From the NCBI RefSeq assembly GCF_023243115.1, contig NZ_CP085081.1, forward strand, positions 3,038,001 through 3,102,000: a stretch of DNA of 64,000 nt. The letters are read 5' to 3'. Shown here in pieces: positions 62,001 to 64,000 of this stretch; position 1 is the stretch's first letter; each line of letters starts with the position of its first letter. The notes under the pieces were generated by a model, which searched no databases, had not been told where the DNA came from, and saw only the letters and a program-made list of their open reading frames with translations. The position numbers were made by a program, and so were the translations under genes. Source of the DNA: Sediminicoccus sp. KRV36 (GTDB lineage Bacteria > Pseudomonadota > Alphaproteobacteria > Acetobacterales > Acetobacteraceae).

Positions 62001-64000
62001 GACCTTCACCGTCACGCGCACGGGCGATGTCAGCGGCGCCTCCAGCGCCGCATGGGCCATCGCGGGCTCCGGCCTCAACCCCACCGATGCGGCGGATTTC
62101 GTCGGCGGCGTCCTACCCTCCGGCATTGTTTCCTTTGCCGCGGGCCAGACCTCCAGGGTCATCAACGTCAATGCCGCCGGCGATACCGCCTGGGAAGCGG
62201 ATGAGAGCTTCACCCTGACACTTTCCAGCCCGGTCGGAACCGTGCTCGGCACCAGCACCGCCCAGGGCATCCTGCGCAATGACGACCCGACGCGCTTCGC
62301 CATCACCGCCACCGATGCCGTCAAGTCCGAAGGCCAGGCGGGCAGCACGCCCTTCACCTTCACCGTGACGCGCGATGGCGATACCTCCGTCGCGCACAGC
62401 ATCACCTACGGCGTCGTTCCCAATGGCGCGAGCAAGGCCAATGCGGCGGATTTCGTGGGCGGCGCCTTCCCGACCGGCACGGTGGATTTCGCCGTGGGCG
62501 AGACCAGCAAGACCCTCACCATCAACGTCCAGGGCGATACCGCGATCGAGGCCAATGAGGGCTTCGCCGTGCAGATCTCCACCGCAACGCCCGGCCTGGC
62601 CATTGCCGCTTCCACGGCTTTTGCCAGCATCCTCACGGATGATGCGCTGCTCGCCCTCACCGGCGGCGCACCATTGGCCGAGGGCAATTCCGGCACGACG
62701 GCCTTCACCTTCACCGTCACCCGCAGCGGTGACACGACGAGTGCCGTCAGCGCGAATTGGGCTGTGACGGGAAGCAGCGGCCAGCCGGCCACCGCCGCCG
62801 ATTTCCTGGGCGGCGTGCTGCCCAGTGGCGTGGTGAGCTTCGCCGCCGGCCAAACCACCCAGACCATCACGGTGGATGTCCTGGGCGACACCACCCTGGA
62901 GCTGAACGAGCAGTTCAGCCTGACCCTCTCCAGCCCATCGGCTGGTGCCTCGCTCGGCACTGCCATCGCGTCGCGCGTGATCGTGAATGATGATGCATTG
63001 CTGAACATCAGCGGCCCCGTCGGCCTGATCAACGAAGGCGATGCCGGCAGCACGGCCTTCACCTTCACCGTGACACGCCTGGGCGATACCACCGGTGCGG
63101 CATCTGCCAGCTATGCTGTCAGCGGGACGGCCAATGCGGATGATTTCGTGGGTGGCGTGCTGCCCAGCGGCACCGTCAACTTCGCCGCGGGCCAGACCAC
63201 CCAGACCATCACCATCAATGTCGCCGGAGATACTGATTTCGAGGTGAATGAGGCCTTCGCGGTCACCCTCTCAGCGCCCTCCGGTGCCTCGCTCGGCACC
63301 GCCACGGCCAGCGCGACCATCCGCAATGATGATGCGGCCCCGCCCGCCACCCTCAGCGTGGCCGCCACCCTGGCGGACCGGCCTGAGGGCCTGCCCGGCA
63401 GCACCTTGCTGACCTTCACCGTCACGCGCACAGGCGATGTCAGCGGTGCCTCCAGCGCCGCATGGGCCATCGCAGGCTCCGGCCTCAACCCCACGGATGC
63501 GGCGGATTTCGTCGGCGGCGTCCTGCCCTCCGGCATCGTCTCCTTCGCCGCGGGCCAGACCTCCAGGGTCATCAACGTCAATGCCGCCGGCGACACAGTC
63601 TGGGAAGCGGATGAGAGCTTCACCCTGACGCTCTCCAGCCCGGTTGGCTCCGTGCTGGGCACCAGCACCGCCCAGGGCGTCCTGCGCAATGACGACCCGA
63701 CACGCTTTGCCATAGCGGCCGCCGATGCCGCCAAGTCCGAAGGCCAGGCGGGCAGCACGCCCTTCACCTTCACCGTGACTCGCGATGGCGATACCTCCGT
63801 CGCGCACAGCATCACCTACGGCGTCGTCGGCAATGGCCCGAGCAAGGCCAACGGGACGGATTTCGTGGGCGGCGCCATGCCGGGCGGCACGGTGGATTTC
63901 GCCGCGGGCGAGACCAGCAAGCTGCTCACCATCAACGTCCAGGGCGATACCTCGGCCGAGGCCAATGAGGGCTTCGCGGTGGTCATTTCCACCGCGACCC
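53002..64000 (+). CDS. Giant Calx-beta/RTX repeat protein, partial (3' end beyond window)
   Basis: An uninterrupted frame of 3,666 codons. No signal peptide (MSSTINSSSFVSVAEGNAGG). Layout: six Calx-beta units (to about 55.18 kb); an RTX block with GGxGxDxLx nonapeptides (GGDGNDTLIGGDGNDTLIGG near 55.37 kb) ending in VETLRFSDADYLA (57.65 kb); five Calx-beta units; a second RTX block ending in VETLRFSDGDFLA (60.5 kb); then ten more Calx-beta units to the edge. The unit hallmark is ADFVGGVLPSGTV then ITVNVAGDT and NDD. Both modules bind Ca2+. Most likely a type I-secreted adhesin/matrix protein; the C-terminal secretion signal is not in view. Confidence 0.9.
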   Translation, partial: MSSTINSSSFVSVAEGNAGGTALNFTVTRTGDTTGLATVTYTVLPFFSGNTVTAADFVGGVLPTALLSFAPGEISKVVPILVQGDTDAEPDEGFSFLLTAPTGGATIGLNSAIGSITGDDGARISVSPAGLYYTPEGNAGTTGTTFTVTRSGDLSIAATATWSVAGFLSFGATTLADASDFVGGVLPGGTVSFDPNQTTTTLTVNIAGDTSFEQNDGFMVVLSNPSAGTVVSSGGVGHVIMNDDGAVIAFAPQVAPALNEGNIGSSPMVFNLVRSGDTSQAVSVNWAINPNAFPDPNPVNAADFLGGTIPSGTVDFAAGQTTASITLNIAGDTAVEPNETVRLGLTSASANATVGAGNLMTGTVVNDDGNPAIISMQFSNPISASVTEGTLFSTPVNITVLRSGDTATSVFANWAVNSGSANAADFVGGVLPSGTVLFPTGVTQAMITFSVAADAVLEPNEGFGVSLTSAGPGAQLGTITTSFGNINNDDGAILATTNTSGFNANEGNSGNTPFNITITRSGDLTIEATANWAVAPAPFPGANVPNAADFAGGVFPSGTVTFGIGETSKIITVNFAGDTVFEQNETFIVNLTNPSSGAAIGNSVSYNITNDDGVVIVFAGQPNPSVFEGAVGASTPMSFTVQRNGDASVAASVNWAATAFGTATAADFVGGVLPSGTLNFGIGETSKLITVNIAGDAIVEANETVNIQLSSPSGNATLGSFTSILGTIFDGVQTGILGTNGNDTITPAGVSAGVTGGQPGSGNETIQAGGGNDSVDGGAGDDRIEGGDGNDTLIGGDGNDTLIGGTGSDFFRTGTGNDSVDGSESGTRNTISYSTLSGSISAVFTGDTRGVGTVTKSAGGVDNFVNINQINGTAGNDSFNGSAVSTSASFTVVFRGSAGNDTITGNNTRLTVADYFDATKAVNVNLGTGVVSQDGFDSQDTLINVARVTASNGFDDTLTGGGADDTFYISSAGGNKIVNGGAGTDIYRYGVNSAITIDLVLGTAVKSGGGTDSLTSIENAAGSGGNDSVSGNAQNNTLAGDVGNDTLDGRGGFDTADYGFNSNQGLPAGIIANLTTGTATDSWGGTDTLISIEALTGTGFADDLTGKIITDTTTSGGGSDTQLRGLGGNDTLRAPQNDTRVFADYRGDPGAIRINLSGTDTVLGGVNVAAGTGKDGYGGTDSFDKIQAVLGSNFNDTIIGTDRADRLYGMSGNDVLVGGAGDDTLSGGAGVDSYTGGAGFDVVFFTPYNSSDVQPTQGVVANLITLTIANDGYGNAEVFAGGANDIEQLVGTNFNDDLTGARVDWTGQFGESQQTYLRGGNGADSLRGVLADARYITAEYLTDPDSNADGFGVTVNLVTQTATDGWGNTDTLFNIGAARGSAFNDSLVGNDSDNWFRGEAGSDTIEGGLGLDVVSYRSSTSSVILDLASGVVQDGLGGVDSLSGIENAVGSTTANDTLRGDANANSLNGYGGDDLLEGRGGNDILTGDVGNDTAVFSGARARYTITRDGVTGDLTVLDTLVSGDGTDLVRSSVETLRFSDADYLATSFSGAPPPVLSIAALSADKAEGHAGSVPFTFTVTRTGDTTAPSSVAWAVTGAGATAADFAGGVLPSGTVDFAAGETSKLVTVNVLTDSVVEADEGFTVSLNSPTGATLGTASAGGTIRNDDALLSTSGGGTVTEGNAGTTPVTFTVARSGDVSGTSSATWTISGTGASPVDGADFVGGVLPSGTVSFAGGETSQIVTVNVAGDTAVESNDGMLLTLSAPSPGASLGNATASRIIVNDDALLNISGPVGPISEGDAGSTAFSFTVTRVGDLTGAASVNYAVTGAANGADFVGGVLPSGTVNFAANQASQTITINVAGDTTFEADEIFTATLSAPSAGATLGTAAFNATILNDDPAPPAPVIAMASNFVAGIEGNAGSTTLNFGVIRGGDTSAAVTADWVVSAGMGGGITGADFVGGVLPSGTVTFAIGQTAGTIAVQVAGDTLVEETEVFFVTLSNPTGGATLGTATNQGTIITDDTGLSVAALSADKVEGQAGLTDYTFTVTRSGDRSGNSSVAWAVTGSGANPADANDFAGGALPSGTVNFAFNEMSKTITVQVAGDVTSEPDEGFTVTLSAPTGGVLLTAAANGVIRNDEPLEGTANADTIAGTSNNDIIRGFAGNDSLTGAGGDDVIEGGDGMDALFGNEGNDSLFGGNDDDELVGGPGNDSLTGNAGSDRANFAALGQAVTVTLDASGNGTAVSASAGTDTLVSIERILGSALGDTITVTAPIVGSFARIAGGGGNDTITGPGSNTVFADYLINGAGQAVTVNLGTGTANDGQGGTDTLVNMRAVRGSLNADSITGSGFSDRIAGRGGNDTMDGAGGTSDLLDYSQATSGVTVNMATGIANDGEGGTDSFSNFEYVIGSGLGDSLTGGNGNDTLDGGIGNDTFTGAGGNDLIIGGTGTDIAVFTGARAGYTVTRDPGTGVVTVVDNTAARDGTDTVNADVETLRFSDGDFLASGFTGTTLSLAPLSADKAEGNAGTTPFTFTVTRTGDITGTSSATWAVTGTGANAADFQGGVLPSGTVAFAAGEASQTITILVTGDIGVELNEGFAVTLSAPTGATLGTASADGTIRNDDAILSLSGPGSPIDEGNAGSTAFTFTVTRTGDLSGAASASYAVTGAANAADFVGGVLPFGTVLFAAGDATQTITINVAGDGIIEPDEVFTLSLSAPSGASLGTATADATILNDDSFVPTTLSVAATLADRPEGQPGSTLLTFTVTRTGDVSGASSAAWAIAGSGLNPTDAADFVGGVLPSGIVSFAAGQTSRVINVNAAGDTAWEADESFTLTLSSPVGTVLGTSTAQGILRNDDPTRFAITATDAVKSEGQAGSTPFTFTVTRDGDTSVAHSITYGVVPNGASKANAADFVGGAFPSGTVDFAVGETSKTLTINVQGDTTVEADEGFAVQISTATPGLAIATSTAFASILNEDVVIPTSLSVAATLADRAEGAPGSTLLTFTVTRTGDVSGASSAAWAIAGSGLNPTDAADFVGGVLPSGIVSFAAGQTSRVINVNAAGDTAWEADESFTLTLSSPVGTVLGTSTAQGILRNDDPTRFAITATDAVKSEGQAGSTPFTFTVTRDGDTSVAHSITYGVVPNGASKANAADFVGGAFPTGTVDFAVGETSKTLTINVQGDTAIEANEGFAVQISTATPGLAIAASTAFASILTDDALLALTGGAPLAEGNSGTTAFTFTVTRSGDTTSAVSANWAVTGSSGQPATAADFLGGVLPSGVVSFAAGQTTQTITVDVLGDTTLELNEQFSLTLSSPSAGASLGTAIASRVIVNDDALLNISGPVGLINEGDAGSTAFTFTVTRLGDTTGAASASYAVSGTANADDFVGGVLPSGTVNFAAGQTTQTITINVAGDTDFEVNEAFAVTLSAPSGASLGTATASATIRNDDAAPPATLSVAATLADRPEGLPGSTLLTFTVTRTGDVSGASSAAWAIAGSGLNPTDAADFVGGVLPSGIVSFAAGQTSRVINVNAAGDTVWEADESFTLTLSSPVGSVLGTSTAQGVLRNDDPTRFAIAAADAAKSEGQAGSTPFTFTVTRDGDTSVAHSITYGVVGNGPSKANGTDFVGGAMPGGTVDFAAGETSKLLTINVQGDTSAEANEGFAVVISTAT
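55279..57470 (+). other. First RTX calcium-binding block
   Basis: A run of hemolysin-type nonapeptides, densest at GGGNDSVDGGAGDDRIEGG (from about 55308), with further clusters GNDTLAGDVGNDTLDGRGG (about 56109-56155) and GNDVLVGGAGDDTLSGGAG (about 56638-56692). These alternate with NLxTGxxxDxxGGTDTL linkers as in parallel beta-roll proteins. Confidence 0.85.
59434..60345 (+). other. Second RTX calcium-binding block
   Basis: Nonapeptide repeats around GNDSLTGAGGDDVIEGGDG (about 59492) and GNDTLDGGIGNDTFTGAGG (about 60262). It ends in a VETLRFSD module like that of the first block, so the pair look like duplicated super-modules. Confidence 0.85.
61263..62640 (+). repeat. Recent 720-bp tandem duplication inside the giant gene
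   Basis: 61263-61920 and 61983-62640 match at a 720-bp offset (240 codons, two Calx-beta units). The first 387 bp (61263-61649) are identical, the rest differ at a few positions. A third, more diverged copy begins at 63393 (offset 2,130 bp) and runs to the window edge. Confidence 0.93.

Noticed and set aside
53757..63815. Many long minus-strand open frames opposite the giant repeat gene (for example 53757-54806, 62406-63092)
   Set aside because: They recur at the same place in each repeat unit and show no family features; they are antisense shadows of a high-GC repetitive gene.
61263..64000. Regular repeats that might be taken for a CRISPR array
   Set aside because: The units are long coding Calx-beta modules in one open frame, with no short palindromic repeat/spacer pattern and no cas genes.

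Overview
The window is one continuous piece of a high-GC alphaproteobacterial chromosome, most likely Acetobacteraceae of the Roseomonas type. The reasons are the codon bias, the dusB(nifR3)-ntrB-ntrC-ntrY-ntrX ... hfq-hflX block, and three Bug-type tripartite-tricarboxylate substrate-binding proteins next to catabolic enzymes. The genus is an inference, since no rRNA gene is present.

Layout. 1-5.1 kb: the 5' part of dgt, erpA, xthA, two small envelope proteins, a beta-hydroxyacid dehydrogenase, and a small unknown gene behind a Fur-like palindrome. 3.8-14.8 kb: catabolic and transport genes. These are a MATE exporter with a DadA-like oxidase; a dioxygenase/FAH hydrolase/Bug protein/Ldh2 dehydrogenase operon; a nucleotide-sugar dehydrogenase with an NTF2-fold protein; and a Bug protein followed by a PEP-mutase-family lyase and a haloacid dehalogenase. 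14.9-15.6 kb: a Rap1a-like secreted protein and a glycine-zipper lipoprotein. 15.6-27.1 kb: a long minus-strand regulatory block, dusB-ntrBC-ntrYX-dat-HAD phosphatase-hfq-hflX-IMPase. 27.2-34.5 kb: ispDF, a thiolase, two metallopeptidases, an EamA transporter, rplU-rpmA and obgE, with REP-like palindromes and an orphan minus-strand terminator that may end a small RNA. 34.7-40.7 kb: a methyltransferase, an N-carbamoyl-D-amino-acid hydrolase, a Bug/Gfo-Idh pair, and the divergent EF-P lysylation genes epmA and epmB.

40.7-46.6 kb: a compact integrated element of about 5.9 kb sitting in tRNA-Lys(CTT). It carries a tyrosine integrase, an AlpA-type regulator, a 26-residue membrane peptide, a small primase-type zinc-finger-like protein, a Toprim/helicase protein and one unknown. 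Clusters of a TGCGGACC motif lie just inside both attachment sites. The two att copies differ at three T-stem base pairs, each change compensated by its partner, so the element replaced the T arm of the host tRNA without breaking it. No capsid, portal or terminase gene is visible, so it looks like a minimal satellite-like integrative element.

46.7-52.6 kb: a small unknown, cytochrome b561, a DUF1269-type protein, an L,D-transpeptidase, a translationally coupled cytochrome P450/ATP-grasp pair and a multi-pass membrane protein. 53.0-64.0 kb: the first 3,666 codons of a giant gene, still open at the window edge. Its product alternates Calx-beta arrays (21 units seen) with two RTX calcium-binding blocks and contains a very recent 720-bp internal duplication. 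It is probably a type I-secreted adhesin or matrix protein.
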